Shown: positions 7,790 to 15,439 of the stretch, one piece after another | How positions within the stretch are numbered: the stretch's first letter is position 1 | Layout: every line of letters starts with the position of its first letter | Source of the DNA: a virus | DNA: 21,124 nucleotides | IMG/VR virus record: IMGVR_UViG_3300023198_001039 | Span: 1-21,124 of that record | Strand: one strand, 5' to 3' | The notes under the pieces: model-generated | The model's input: the letters and a program-made list of their open reading frames with translations, nothing else | Told to the model about the DNA's origin: nothing | The model's database searches: none | Translations under genes and position numbers: made by a program

Positions 7790-9645
7790 TAGTTTCTTAA
7801 TCCTCTTAAATTGTAAACAAGTTCTATTTTTCTGATTGCATACGGTTGATCTATTGCGGAATTATTATATTTAAACTGTATATTACGTCCTTGCTCATTA
7901 CCTAACCTAACCTTTACTATTTTAGTTGCCTCAGCTCCTGCCGCTGTCAGGTCAATAGAGTAGGTGTTTACCTGGAGTGTATCAATATATGTTGTCATTA
8001 CTATAGAATATGCAGCCGTGTCAACCGTTATATATATCCATCTAAAATCTTTCCAATTATCTTCATGTCCTTTTTTACCCTGATAAGGTGCTGTTTTGGC
8101 CGTTGCTGTTATTTTATCCAGCCCGTCCGCCGTCCCTGTGTCTAACTGAAGTATATGCCCGATCACCGAACTCTTAGAGCCATATAACTTATCTTCATGG
8201 GTTGCAAACTGACTTATCAAATTAGTTCCGGACGGAATAAATTTCGACCAAGCACCCTTTTTTCGATTACCAGAATTTAATAAAACAAAATCATAGACAT
8301 AGAATATATCATTTATTGTGTTCCCAGAACTTGGAACACTAAACCACACCCGATTCTCCCACGTAATAGCACAAGCATTTTTTAAATAATCCTTTGCTAA
8401 GTTTAAAACGTCTGGCTCAATAGCATCACTAATAGAATCCTCTGAAGTTGTGCCCGCTATTGATTCGGATGGGTTTATTACTACGCCTCCGCCTTTCCAT
8501 GCATGGATAGCGTCATGGTTCAACATCGTTACTAACCCACTATAATTTACCATTGCCCTATGAGAATCACTCCCAACATCGTCTGCAAACTTTTTTAAAT
8601 ACCAATTCGCTGGATCACTGTTTGTTGTGGGGTCGCCTATTTGTAACACATATACGGCAGTTCTGCCGCTAAAATCTGACTTAGATATTACTATATTTCC
8701 ATCTTGTTCAACAATGCCAGATATATCAAGGCCATCACCTCGACCAACCCGAATAAAGTTTACAGCGGGAAATTGTTCGGGCTGATTAATATTTGAATAC
8801 CATAGATAATCTTTGTTGGAATCACCAGCACCCCACATCCTCCCATTTGCAGGAAACATATATTTAAAAAACCTTGGCTGTCCGTTATCAGTGGGTGCTA
8901 GGTTTTCCAGGCTACTATCAGCTACGTTATCAGTAAAAGAGGTAACACCATTAGAAACATCAGTTAAATACCAATAAGCACCTTCAACTTGTGCAGTATT
9001 TCTATATACCTTCCAGTAGGAAATTCCCGCACTAACAGGAGCAGTGACAATGCTTCCCACTACCACACTTTCACCTACGGCAGCATGAGTCACGGATGCG
9101 CTGTTATAATCACCTTCGGCTAGATAACTATTCACACCCAGATATACCCATGTGTATGAACCTGTTAAATTCCCCGCTGTGGCATTAGTAGCTACTGTTA
9201 ATACGCCTGAAGGTGCGGACACTCCCATCTGAGTAAACTCGTTTCCATTGAATTTGTAAGGCTTCACATTTCCGTTGGAAAAGAAAAGAAGCTCGTTTTG
9301 TTGCTTCATTTCTATGGGAGTGTTCGCCGTCCAGACCGTGACACTGGACGCAATGTCATTAAATGCTGTAGCCGCCCCTGTGGCCACCGCTGCTCTACCA
9401 TTACATACAGCCACTAATTGAGCAGACATAGTAGAGGGTTTATAACTAAATACACCATCTACAACAGCCGCACCGAGACTGTCAGAATTTAACTTAGCAG
9501 ATCCTTTTCTGGTTTTAAAGGCTCCATAGTCATCAAAAACAATATTATCAGCTTGTACTAATTGATGTAAAGGCACGTTTAACGCCTGTGCCTTGGTGTT
9601 CAATCCACCGTCAAACGCATCTGTTCCGACTTGGAATTTAGCCAC
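7789..9645 (-). CDS. tail hub/nozzle-type (stabilization) tail protein
   Basis: The 618-residue protein starts MAKFQVGTDAFDGGLNTKAQ and continues with LVQADNIVFDDYGAFKTRKG. This opening (F-x-GG-L-N, a stretch about N-positioned residues, then a rules-for-zero-point K-T-R-x-G) is typical of large beta-rich tail proteins that follow the head-tail adaptor in short-tailed phages, comparable in role to T7 gp12 or P22 gp10. The body is Ser/Thr/Asn/Gly-rich beta sequence with aromatic repeats, as in a beta-propeller. No enzyme motif is seen. It overlaps the adaptor gene by eight bases and the next gene by one. Assignment to a specific family needs a profile search. Confidence 0.65.
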   Translation of the reverse strand: MAKFQVGTDAFDGGLNTKAQALNVPLHQLVQADNIVFDDYGAFKTRKGSAKLNSDSLGAAVVDGVFSYKPSTMSAQLVAVCNGRAAVATGAATAFNDIASSVTVWTANTPIEMKQQNELLFFSNGNVKPYKFNGNEFTQMGVSAPSGVLTVATNATAGNLTGSYTWVYLGVNSYLAEGDYNSASVTHAAVGESVVVGSIVTAPVSAGISYWKVYRNTAQVEGAYWYLTDVSNGVTSFTDNVADSSLENLAPTDNGQPRFFKYMFPANGRMWGAGDSNKDYLWYSNINQPEQFPAVNFIRVGRGDGLDISGIVEQDGNIVISKSDFSGRTAVYVLQIGDPTTNSDPANWYLKKFADDVGSDSHRAMVNYSGLVTMLNHDAIHAWKGGGVVINPSESIAGTTSEDSISDAIEPDVLNLAKDYLKNACAITWENRVWFSVPSSGNTINDIFYVYDFVLLNSGNRKKGAWSKFIPSGTNLISQFATHEDKLYGSKSSVIGHILQLDTGTADGLDKITATAKTAPYQGKKGHEDNWKDFRWIYITVDTAAYSIVMTTYIDTLQVNTYSIDLTAAGAEATKIVKVRLGNEQGRNIQFKYNNSAIDQPYAIRKIELVYNLRGLRN

Positions 9646-10312
9646 GAAATATCTCCCAAAAATCAGAACCTATCTGATCATCAGGATATAACTGCTCATC
9701 CCTTACCGTGTCATACCTATCATAATCTTCCTCATCACTAGCAATACTCCTAGCCCTTTGAATATTTTCGTCCCATTTTTGCTTATATACAGGTACTAAT
9801 TGATTTTCAGTGTCTTTGAGCATACACCTTAAGACACTATAATCTGGTATCATTTGCTGTATTGCTACATTGTGAATCGAAAATAAAGTGCTTGCCGTTG
9901 TTATCTGAGCAGGTGCTTCCATAAACTCGAAATACAGTTCTTTCGCTTCCTCAGGAGTGGGGTACAGTGTAACATTTGTCCCCCATTGTTTATATACTTC
10001 TGGTTTGCCTGCAGTGACCGTCCCGCCGTAGGTTGTGCCGTTAAGTAAGTCGATTTCCCTGGCGGTTGACCTTTTTAATGGTCTACCATCATAAGTCACC
10101 CTTGTGATCCTCAGAGAATCATCAGGAGTTGTATAAACCGAGGTGTCCGTTATTGTGGTATGAGCTGTTACTGCTTGTTCATATCCTACTATTGCACATA
10201 GTTGGTTCTCAGCCTCCCACATGTAAGCATATATTTCGGCATCACTCCAAAAGTTTGCCGTAGTCTCATTTATCTGGTTTCTTACCAGACTTAGCGCTTC
10301 TGCTGGGGTCAT
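9638..10312 (-). CDS. head-to-tail adaptor (connector) protein
   Basis: The 224-residue protein begins with the helical pattern MTPAEALSLVRNQINETTANFWSD, followed by EIYAYMWEAENQL. This resembles adaptor proteins that dock under the portal ring in podoviruses and some siphoviruses. A middle beta region (about 65-130) carries the recurrent features TPDDSLRITRVTYDGRPLK and VTLYPTPEEA. The C-terminal helices end in a Trp/Phe-containing tail. An AAAGGGG site precedes the ATG. Its position directly before the tail-hub gene supports the role of joining portal to tail. Confidence 0.7.
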   Translation of the reverse strand: MTPAEALSLVRNQINETTANFWSDAEIYAYMWEAENQLCAIVGYEQAVTAHTTITDTSVYTTPDDSLRITRVTYDGRPLKRSTAREIDLLNGTTYGGTVTAGKPEVYKQWGTNVTLYPTPEEAKELYFEFMEAPAQITTASTLFSIHNVAIQQMIPDYSVLRCMLKDTENQLVPVYKQKWDENIQRARSIASDEEDYDRYDTVRDEQLYPDDQIGSDFWEIFRG

Positions 10313-10331
10313 CTATACCCCTTTCTGCTAG

Positions 10332-10682
10332 TTAAGCAGGTTTCGGTGCAGGCTCCGCCTTTCCATGTTTTTTTCCAGTGTGTCCGCCAAGCGCCCGCTT
10401 GGATGTGAAACGTTCACCGCACATATTACATATAAATTCCTGTTTTTCCTCTATATTCCCATCATTAACATCTTCAGCCAATAGGTTTTTAATGTTTTCA
10501 GGGTTATCGGGAAATTCAGGATCAAAGTGAGTCGGAGCACCTAAAAAATCAACAGTCCACCGCCTGCCTCTCACAATAGAGCCATGAGGGGGAATGGTAA
10601 TCTCTTCGCCTTTAAATTCCTGAGTAAATACGGTATCTGCCCGATTCCATATTCTTCTCATTTGTTTGTCACGGTTTGGCAT
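10332..10682 (-). CDS. small head-module protein with C-terminal C2H2 zinc finger
   Basis: Residues 83-106 read FICNMCGERFTSKRALGGHT and continue to H106, giving C85-x2-C88-x12-H101-x4-H106, a complete classical C2H2 zinc-finger pattern with the hydrophobic positions (F92, L98) also in place. The N-terminal 70 residues (about IWNRADTVFTQEFKGEEITIPPHG) form a small beta domain of the kind often found in short phage head-completion proteins. A basic/proline tail follows. AAGGAG lies upstream of the ATG. The finger could bind DNA or simply stabilise a small virion protein. C2H2 fingers occur in a minority of phage structural-region genes, and the function is unknown. Confidence 0.75.
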   Translation of the reverse strand: MPNRDKQMRRIWNRADTVFTQEFKGEEITIPPHGSIVRGRRWTVDFLGAPTHFDPEFPDNPENIKNLLAEDVNDGNIEEKQEFICNMCGERFTSKRALGGHTGKKHGKAEPAPKPA

Positions 10683-10691
10683 ATACTCTCC

Positions 10692-11045
10692 TTATTTCAT
10701 GTTATGAATTAATACATCATAGCCATCGGTTGCCGCCGATGTGAATGCTACTTGCATCCAGTTATACCCCTCTACGGGACATATCGCATTATAATTGCCA
10801 CTTGTAGCCGGTATTGCCCAATCGGTAACGAAACTATTTCCCATTACCTTGAGAGTCCTAAAAGTATCAGCAGAATCCTGAGCTACCTTAACACTCAACC
10901 CCACAGTTGCAGCACCAAAGAGAGAATTAAAAGCAGGAACCTCAATTCCTATCTTATTCATTTCCCCAATAAAAACCGCTGTGGAAACACTAGCTGCACT
11001 TGCTACATTGACAGTTGTTGATTTGTGATGTGCAAAGCCATACAT
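10692..11045 (-). CDS. small hypothetical virion protein (117 aa)
   Basis: The protein is beta-prone and rich in Ala, Val, Ser and Thr, without cysteine clusters or a membrane segment. It ends SAATDGYDVLIHNMK, loosely like the end of the preceding 86-residue protein (GASGDGFDVWVMGN), so the two may be distant paralogues with an immunoglobulin-like or other beta-sandwich fold. Its start lies one base after the stop of that neighbour, without a strong ribosome-binding site, suggesting reinitiation. Head decoration or head-completion roles are plausible by position. Confidence 0.65.
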   Translation of the reverse strand: MYGFAHHKSTTVNVASAASVSTAVFIGEMNKIGIEVPAFNSLFGAATVGLSVKVAQDSADTFRTLKVMGNSFVTDWAIPATSGNYNAICPVEGYNWMQVAFTSAATDGYDVLIHNMK

Positions 11046-11046
11046 A

Positions 11047-11307
11047 TTAATTACCCATCACCCAAACATCAAACCCATCACCAGAAGCACCTGAACCGAT
11101 CCTCACATTTCCGCTGGTATGGTTTTTTGATGCACCAAAGCCACCAGTAGCAACACTAATTGGCGTGACACCAAAGGCTATTACATTATTTAACCCAAAA
11201 TTAGCCACACCACTAGCAGCGTCAAGTGTGACAACAGCTTCTTTGAATACCAAAGAGCCCACTACATCACGAGGTTTCTGTGCGTTTATCGTTACTGTTG
11301 CAGCCAT
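11047..11307 (-). CDS. small hypothetical virion protein (86 aa)
   Basis: The product begins MAATVTINAQKPRDVVGSLV and alternates hydrophobic and small residues as beta strands, ending GDGFDVWVMGN. No family is recognised. AAAAAGGAG precedes the ATG, and the ATG overlaps the stop of the 40-codon gene upstream by one base (TAATG). The late-operon position between capsid and adaptor genes suggests a minor head protein. Confidence 0.65.
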   Translation of the reverse strand: MAATVTINAQKPRDVVGSLVFKEAVVTLDAASGVANFGLNNVIAFGVTPISVATGGFGASKNHTSGNVRIGSGASGDGFDVWVMGN

Positions 11308-11429
11308 TATTTTTTCTCCTTTTTACCAATATATAAAACTCCTGCCGTTGTAACATACATTTCCCATGCTACACCCGCCTCATCTGTCCACTCCTGGACT
11401 GTCTTACTTTTCTTTGTTTCCTTTGCCAT
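11307..11429 (-). CDS. very small hypothetical protein (40 aa)
   Basis: A 40-residue frame starts with MAKETKKSKTVQEWTDEAGV and ends VLYIGKKEKK. An unusually strong ribosome-binding site, AAGGAGGAGAT, lies directly before the ATG, and the stop overlaps the ATG of the next gene (TAATG). These signals and the otherwise unexplained gap in a tightly packed operon argue that it is translated. Basic at both ends with an aromatic middle; function unknown. Confidence 0.65.
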   Translation of the reverse strand: MAKETKKSKTVQEWTDEAGVAWEMYVTTAGVLYIGKKEKK

Positions 11430-11438
11430 ATCTCCTCC

Positions 11439-12647
11439 TTAAAAGAGTGTCATTAATTGTTTTTTGTTCTTAAGTATTTTGGGTAACTCACGGTGTAGAT
11501 TGTATTCAGCTATAAACTCTCTTAACGTCCGCTGTCTGATTTGAATTATATTACCTTCAGGATATGAACCTAATATACCACCCTCGGTACAATTTACAAA
11601 GCTATGGATAGTATTACCATGTCCACCCATCGCTATAAATTCAAACCATGTCTTAAAACCATAGTAACTTTGCCAAGTCTCTTGCTTTTGACCGTAAACA
11701 TCAACACATGGGATTGTCCCGGTACATTGAGCATCATAAGGCGAATCCCATGAGTGAAATTTCTTGTCTTTAAAACTAAAGTCCGCACCTATAAAAACTA
11801 TCGGACTCCCACCAAGTATGGCCCTAGCGTGATAGAGGCAAGCCCCTAAAGTATTACCACCAGTCTGATATACTACCCGAAAGTCTTTAATTTCAGGACA
11901 CTCTTTAGATACCTCACCATTCATACCTTGTAAAACTGTGTCAAACCATAATACACGCCCCTGCCACCTCTTTATTAGTTCAGGATTGCTATTCAATGCG
12001 GTTACTAGGGTTTTATCTTTTGTCCTATCCCAGAAATTACACTTATCTAGGTAAGCTGTCTTATTTGCTATTGATAACCCTTTTATCTTCTTATATATAT
12101 CTGTAAACCCTTCCGCCGCTTCTGGTATTGTAATGTCCCCAGCGTCCAGGTTCAGATAATAATCGGCCTTGACTCCGATTTCTTCAAAGTATCCAAAATT
12201 GTGTAAAGTACTTACTAGTCCAATATCGCCCCTGTCCTTTAATTGCTCGGCGTTTTTCTTTAAGCTTGGCCCACTCCCTGCTATGATTACAGGTTTAAAC
12301 GCGAACTTACCATAATCTAGCATTACGTTATTCTTTAATACATCATAACTTCTGAGATTATTTGTTTTATTTTTTAGCCACTCATCCCACCATGTTTTAA
12401 TAGTAATAGCATCAGCAGCACTATATGTCTGTTGCATACCCTGTTGAGTCATTGGTGGTCTTGCTATTGGTGCCTGGAAAACCAGATCGACCACAGCTTG
12501 ACTATCTGTTACCTGTCTAAAGGTTTTTAAATGTGCCTGAAAGGCGTTTACATCCTCAAACACCTGTTTAGTAATCGGGCAGACATAATGAGCGATAGGG
12601 GGAGTTTTAATCCCCTTCTCGCTCTTACTTTTTACCTTGTTTACCAT
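11439..12647 (-). CDS. DUF115 / MptE-like (MAF-type) Rossmann-fold protein in the head module
   Basis: The 402-residue protein carries the signature series of the DUF115 family, which includes flagellin glycosyltransferase-like Maf proteins and archaeal MptE 6-hydroxymethylpterin diphosphokinases. These are KPVIIAGSGPSLKKN (118-132), ADYYLNLDAGD (161-171), GGNTLGACLYHARAILGG (263-280), IVFIGADFSF (283-292) and VNCTEGGILG (351-360). The order and spacing fit a full-length domain. Residues 21-43 (YVCPITKQVFEDVNAFQAHL, then KTF) keep the C2H2 finger register, with T26 and F43 in place of the second Cys and second His, and look like a decayed finger. Its location between decoration-like and minor head genes is unusual. 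It may modify a virion or host molecule, but the substrate is unknown. The ATG follows the upstream stop directly and has no clear ribosome-binding site. Confidence 0.75.
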   Translation of the reverse strand: MVNKVKSKSEKGIKTPPIAHYVCPITKQVFEDVNAFQAHLKTFRQVTDSQAVVDLVFQAPIARPPMTQQGMQQTYSAADAITIKTWWDEWLKNKTNNLRSYDVLKNNVMLDYGKFAFKPVIIAGSGPSLKKNAEQLKDRGDIGLVSTLHNFGYFEEIGVKADYYLNLDAGDITIPEAAEGFTDIYKKIKGLSIANKTAYLDKCNFWDRTKDKTLVTALNSNPELIKRWQGRVLWFDTVLQGMNGEVSKECPEIKDFRVVYQTGGNTLGACLYHARAILGGSPIVFIGADFSFKDKKFHSWDSPYDAQCTGTIPCVDVYGQKQETWQSYYGFKTWFEFIAMGGHGNTIHSFVNCTEGGILGSYPEGNIIQIRQRTLREFIAEYNLHRELPKILKNKKQLMTLF

Positions 12648-13136
12648 CTATTTTATGTAAACGGTTCCCGCTACACCAGTCGCAGCAGCTTGTACACACT
12701 GACCCAGGGGGACAGGGGCATTTGCTACATTTGACCATGTAGTAAGGTCACTGATTCGGCCTAAGTTACCTGTATTGGAAGTCTGAACCATATACAGATA
12801 ATCATTCAAGGCTATACCAGTGTTTAATCCTGCACTAGCTTTCGCATATCCCCTAGTGAGAATCCAGCCATATTCACCCGCTGGGATGTCTACATGCTGA
12901 GTTACTCCAAAGGGATCAAGCGTTCCGTCACTTACCGGCCCTGACATAGTTACAGTGTAACCAGTTGCAGACGATAAAGCTACGGCATACCCAACTAACG
13001 CAGTAACACCTGTTTTTACATAACAATAACAATACTCATTGCCACCAGCCAAGACCCTATCGCCTAAATTAGCAACGGGAACGGCGGTCACGTGAGAAAT
13101 GCTTTTGTTTAATGTTGGTCTAAATCCTGTACTCAT
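12648..13136 (-). CDS. head decoration-like protein
   Basis: The 162-residue protein follows the capsid gene after nine bases, with AGGAGT before its ATG. It is beta-rich and includes VPVANLGDRVLAGGNEYCY, a central LDPFGVTQHVDIPAGEYGWI segment and a GQCVQAAATGVAGTVYIK end. This composition and position match small capsid-stabilising or decoration proteins encoded just after the major capsid protein. No specific family can be named with certainty. Confidence 0.6.
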   Translation of the reverse strand: MSTGFRPTLNKSISHVTAVPVANLGDRVLAGGNEYCYCYVKTGVTALVGYAVALSSATGYTVTMSGPVSDGTLDPFGVTQHVDIPAGEYGWILTRGYAKASAGLNTGIALNDYLYMVQTSNTGNLGRISDLTTWSNVANAPVPLGQCVQAAATGVAGTVYIK

Positions 13137-13145
13137 AATAAACTC

Positions 13146-14057
13146 CTATAGGTTAGACATTACACCGGACATACGGCAGTTAGAATGAGTTAAAGCACCC
13201 GCCCAAAAGATATGAGCAATCATAGCATCCTGATTAGTAGGTTGCTGAAAAGGTGTTAACTTGAAGTTACGCTTAGTGGCATATTTCAGCGAAACGTAAT
13301 CTTCATTTATCATATACAGATATCCACTGTCTACATGACTATCTACAATGACAGGAATCCCATTCCACATAATGGAAGTGAAACCGGCTTTAATAGTATC
13401 CGAATCGCCAAATCTCTGTTGAGGCTGGATAAGTGAATGCATATCATCATATAAGTCTTGTGTTGTGAATATAACTGTAGGCCTGTCACTGTCTACCGTA
13501 CAATCACCGAAAAGGCTCTGCATCTTAGCAAGAGAGAGAGTAGCGGTTGTACTATCAACCTGTCCCTGCCACCATGAATAAGAGGCTTTAGCAATTCCAC
13601 CTAGCGTACCAGTGGATGCAGTAGAAAGTTTGAAACCCTGGAACTCTCCAGCAGTCGAACTGTCAGAAAAAAGTGACGTTCCAAGCTTGTCAGACAGTGA
13701 TTTTTCAGCGATCTGCACCTCTGTTTTTACATGAGACAGAATTGCTGATTCGCCAGCGTTTTTAATTGTGTCCAGTCCATCGATACTAATGGGAGCATGG
13801 GCTCTTTTCCATTCGTATTCTGCGGCTGTTTTTTTCGTATTACTGGTAGTCGTTAGTGAAGAAGAGGTTTGCCACTCAGCCTGTGAGTTTTGAGCATACA
13901 ACAAAGGCTGTATAATCTTTGTCCCACCATTCTGAGCACTATACCATTTCTTTTTCGCACGATGTAAACCAGCATTTGATGCAAAGATATTATCTACCAT
14001 CACAGGAATGTATGATTTCTGTGTTACAGCAGTAATATCGTCATATGTTAATGCCAT
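13146..14057 (-). CDS. major capsid protein (HK97-fold)
   Basis: The 303-residue protein is the likely main shell subunit. It begins MALTYDDITAVTQKSYIPVM and continues with DNIFASNAGLHRAKKKWYSA, then an E-loop-like Gly/Gln/Thr-rich stretch (about 42-75). A P-domain spine region follows, and the C-terminal part contains PTVIFTTQDLYDDMHSLIQP, GFTSIMWNGIPVIVDSHV and YLYMINEDYVSLKY (A-domain-like). These are characteristic of phage major capsid proteins of the HK97 fold. Scaffold and decoration-like genes flank it and a strong TAGGAGT precedes the ATG. No prohead protease is seen nearby. Confidence 0.85.
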   Translation of the reverse strand: MALTYDDITAVTQKSYIPVMVDNIFASNAGLHRAKKKWYSAQNGGTKIIQPLLYAQNSQAEWQTSSSLTTTSNTKKTAAEYEWKRAHAPISIDGLDTIKNAGESAILSHVKTEVQIAEKSLSDKLGTSLFSDSSTAGEFQGFKLSTASTGTLGGIAKASYSWWQGQVDSTTATLSLAKMQSLFGDCTVDSDRPTVIFTTQDLYDDMHSLIQPQQRFGDSDTIKAGFTSIMWNGIPVIVDSHVDSGYLYMINEDYVSLKYATKRNFKLTPFQQPTNQDAMIAHIFWAGALTHSNCRMSGVMSNL

Positions 14058-14065
14058 AATTACTC

Positions 14066-14857
14066 CTAGTTATTTAATCCTAAAGTTTGGAGTGCAAAAT
14101 TTTCAGCATCATCGTATGTCTTACCCTTAAATTCATTTGAAACAGCTGGCTTGGTTGCTGACCCTTGAGCTACTACACCGGCTCGGTGTTGCTTCTGGAT
14201 ATTTTCAGTTGCCACTTTTGCCCCGTTGAATTGTGCTTGCTGAGCTACATGGTCAAACCTAAAAGATTTATACGCCTGCTCTGGATTTGTATATCCTTGC
14301 TTGTGCATAAATTGCATAAGTTGTTGTTCAAGATTCCCCTGTGCTGGGTCATTTACAGTTACCCAATCCTCAGTTGAAAATTTTGCCTTAAGGTTTGTCA
14401 TTTCACTAGCTAAAGAGGCATCTGCAGACGCCTGTTCCATAGTAGTAACACGATTTTCCAATTCAGTATTTACCTGATTTGGCTGTGCCTGATTTTGTGC
14501 ACTCATATAGTTTTGATAGGTAGTCTCAAACTGTTGTGCTAGTTCGGGATGTTCCTTTAAAGTATTGTTGAGTTCATTATACTGTTGAAACTGCCCTGAT
14601 AAACGGGCGTTTTCCGTTTCCATAGTGGAAAACTTCTCTTTATTCGCTGAATAAGAATGTCCTAACTGTAATAATTCCTCTAAATGCGCCCTGTCTTTCG
14701 GGACAACTCGCTCACTCCTGAATGTCACTCCGTAGTTATCAGGATTAAAATTATATTTCTCAGGTTGAGAGGCTTCTGTCTGCTCAATCTGATCCGAACC
14801 AGTGTCTGCCGGTTCTATTTCGACAGGGTTTCCCCCGATTGGTTCTAAATCTTCCAT
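14066..14857 (-). CDS. capsid scaffolding protein
   Basis: The 263-residue product lies immediately before the capsid gene. It has an acidic N-terminus (MEDLEPIGGNPVEIEPADTG), a Gln/Glu-rich coiled coil (about 65-165) and a compact C-terminal segment (EFKGKTYDDAENFALQTLGL). This arrangement is typical of scaffolding proteins, in which the C-terminal helix binds coat protein. The ATG lies 16 bases after the preceding stop, with only a weak GGGA ribosome-binding site, so coupling to the small upstream gene is likely. Confidence 0.75.
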   Translation of the reverse strand: MEDLEPIGGNPVEIEPADTGSDQIEQTEASQPEKYNFNPDNYGVTFRSERVVPKDRAHLEELLQLGHSYSANKEKFSTMETENARLSGQFQQYNELNNTLKEHPELAQQFETTYQNYMSAQNQAQPNQVNTELENRVTTMEQASADASLASEMTNLKAKFSTEDWVTVNDPAQGNLEQQLMQFMHKQGYTNPEQAYKSFRFDHVAQQAQFNGAKVATENIQKQHRAGVVAQGSATKPAVSNEFKGKTYDDAENFALQTLGLNN

Positions 14858-14873
14858 GTCACGGATTCCCTAT

Positions 14874-15095
14874 TTAATTGTTTCCAGCAAAGTCAATCTT
14901 TCCTTTTCCACTCTGGTCTATCCCTAAACCTGAGTTTACTTTTTCAGATTCACTTACACCATTAGTATCTTTGTCGCCATCGCCTACCATATCAATAGGC
15001 CCGTTACCACTTCTGGAAGCTGACGGCATTTCTGCGTCTGGTGTGTTGCTGTTGAAATCCATTGAGCCGTCTCCAGCCATTTTCATAGTGCCCAT
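14874..15095 (-). CDS. small glycine/aspartate-rich hypothetical protein with a repeated motif
   Basis: The 73-residue product has three copies of the pattern G-x-G-x-(M/I)-D-(F/M): GDGSMDF (8-14), GNGPIDM (30-36) and GKGKIDF (63-69), plus GDGDKD at 38-43. It is polar and probably disordered outside these motifs. It has the best ribosome-binding site in the window (TATAGGAGGTG) and is the first gene after an internal candidate promoter, so it should be highly expressed with scaffold and capsid. The Asp/Gly motifs could bind metal or a partner; the function is unknown. Confidence 0.7.
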   Translation of the reverse strand: MGTMKMAGDGSMDFNSNTPDAEMPSASRSGNGPIDMVGDGDKDTNGVSESEKVNSGLGIDQSGKGKIDFAGNN

Positions 15096-15114
15096 GTGTA
15101 CACCTCCTATAATT

Positions 15115-15143
15115 AGTTTAAAGTATTATCAACAATCTGTCAA
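15115..15143 (-). promoter_or_regulatory. candidate sigma70-type promoter before the capsid block
   Basis: On the minus strand a perfect -35 TTGACA (15138-15143) is separated by 17 bases from TAAACT (15115-15120, four of six -10 consensus positions). The predicted start falls just before the AGGAGGTG site of the 73-residue gene. This 50-base gap is one of the few non-coding stretches in the late cluster. Confidence 0.55.
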
Positions 15144-15145
15144 CA

Positions 15146-15439
15146 CTAAATTACTGTTTGTCCTGTTTCTAGTGGTATTTGTCCACCTGCTTCAGGTGCA
15201 GGCACTTCTCCACCCGCCATTCCTTTCATCGCCTCTACTAACTGCTGAAAAGCACCCATTGCCATTTCGGCACCTGGATTACCTTGTTGGGCTTGAGTGT
15301 CAATAAACGCTTGAACCGCTTGCATCCCTTGCGCTAACATTTCCATTCCTCCACCAGCTTCAGGTGTTGCTTCCTCAACAGGTGCTTGAGGTAATGCTTC
15401 ACTTCCTGCTGCCCTTTCTACTGCTCCCATGTCTGCCAT
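15146..15439 (-). CDS. small acidic Met/Gln/Ala-rich hypothetical protein (97 aa)
   Basis: Start chosen at the ATG at 15439 (MADMGAVERAAGSEALPQAP). The frame extends upstream to 15532, but those codons lie inside the portal gene and encode an Arg/Ser-rich stretch unlike the rest. The chosen ATG shares a base with the portal stop (TAATG) and has AAGGAGT upstream. The protein has a Pro/Glu/Gly-rich beginning, a central helix (MEMLAQGMQAVQAFIDTQAQ) and a Gly/Pro-rich end. Similar small acidic proteins often sit between portal and scaffold genes; no domain is recognised. Confidence 0.7.
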   Translation of the reverse strand: MADMGAVERAAGSEALPQAPVEEATPEAGGGMEMLAQGMQAVQAFIDTQAQQGNPGAEMAMGAFQQLVEAMKGMAGGEVPAPEAGGQIPLETGQTVI

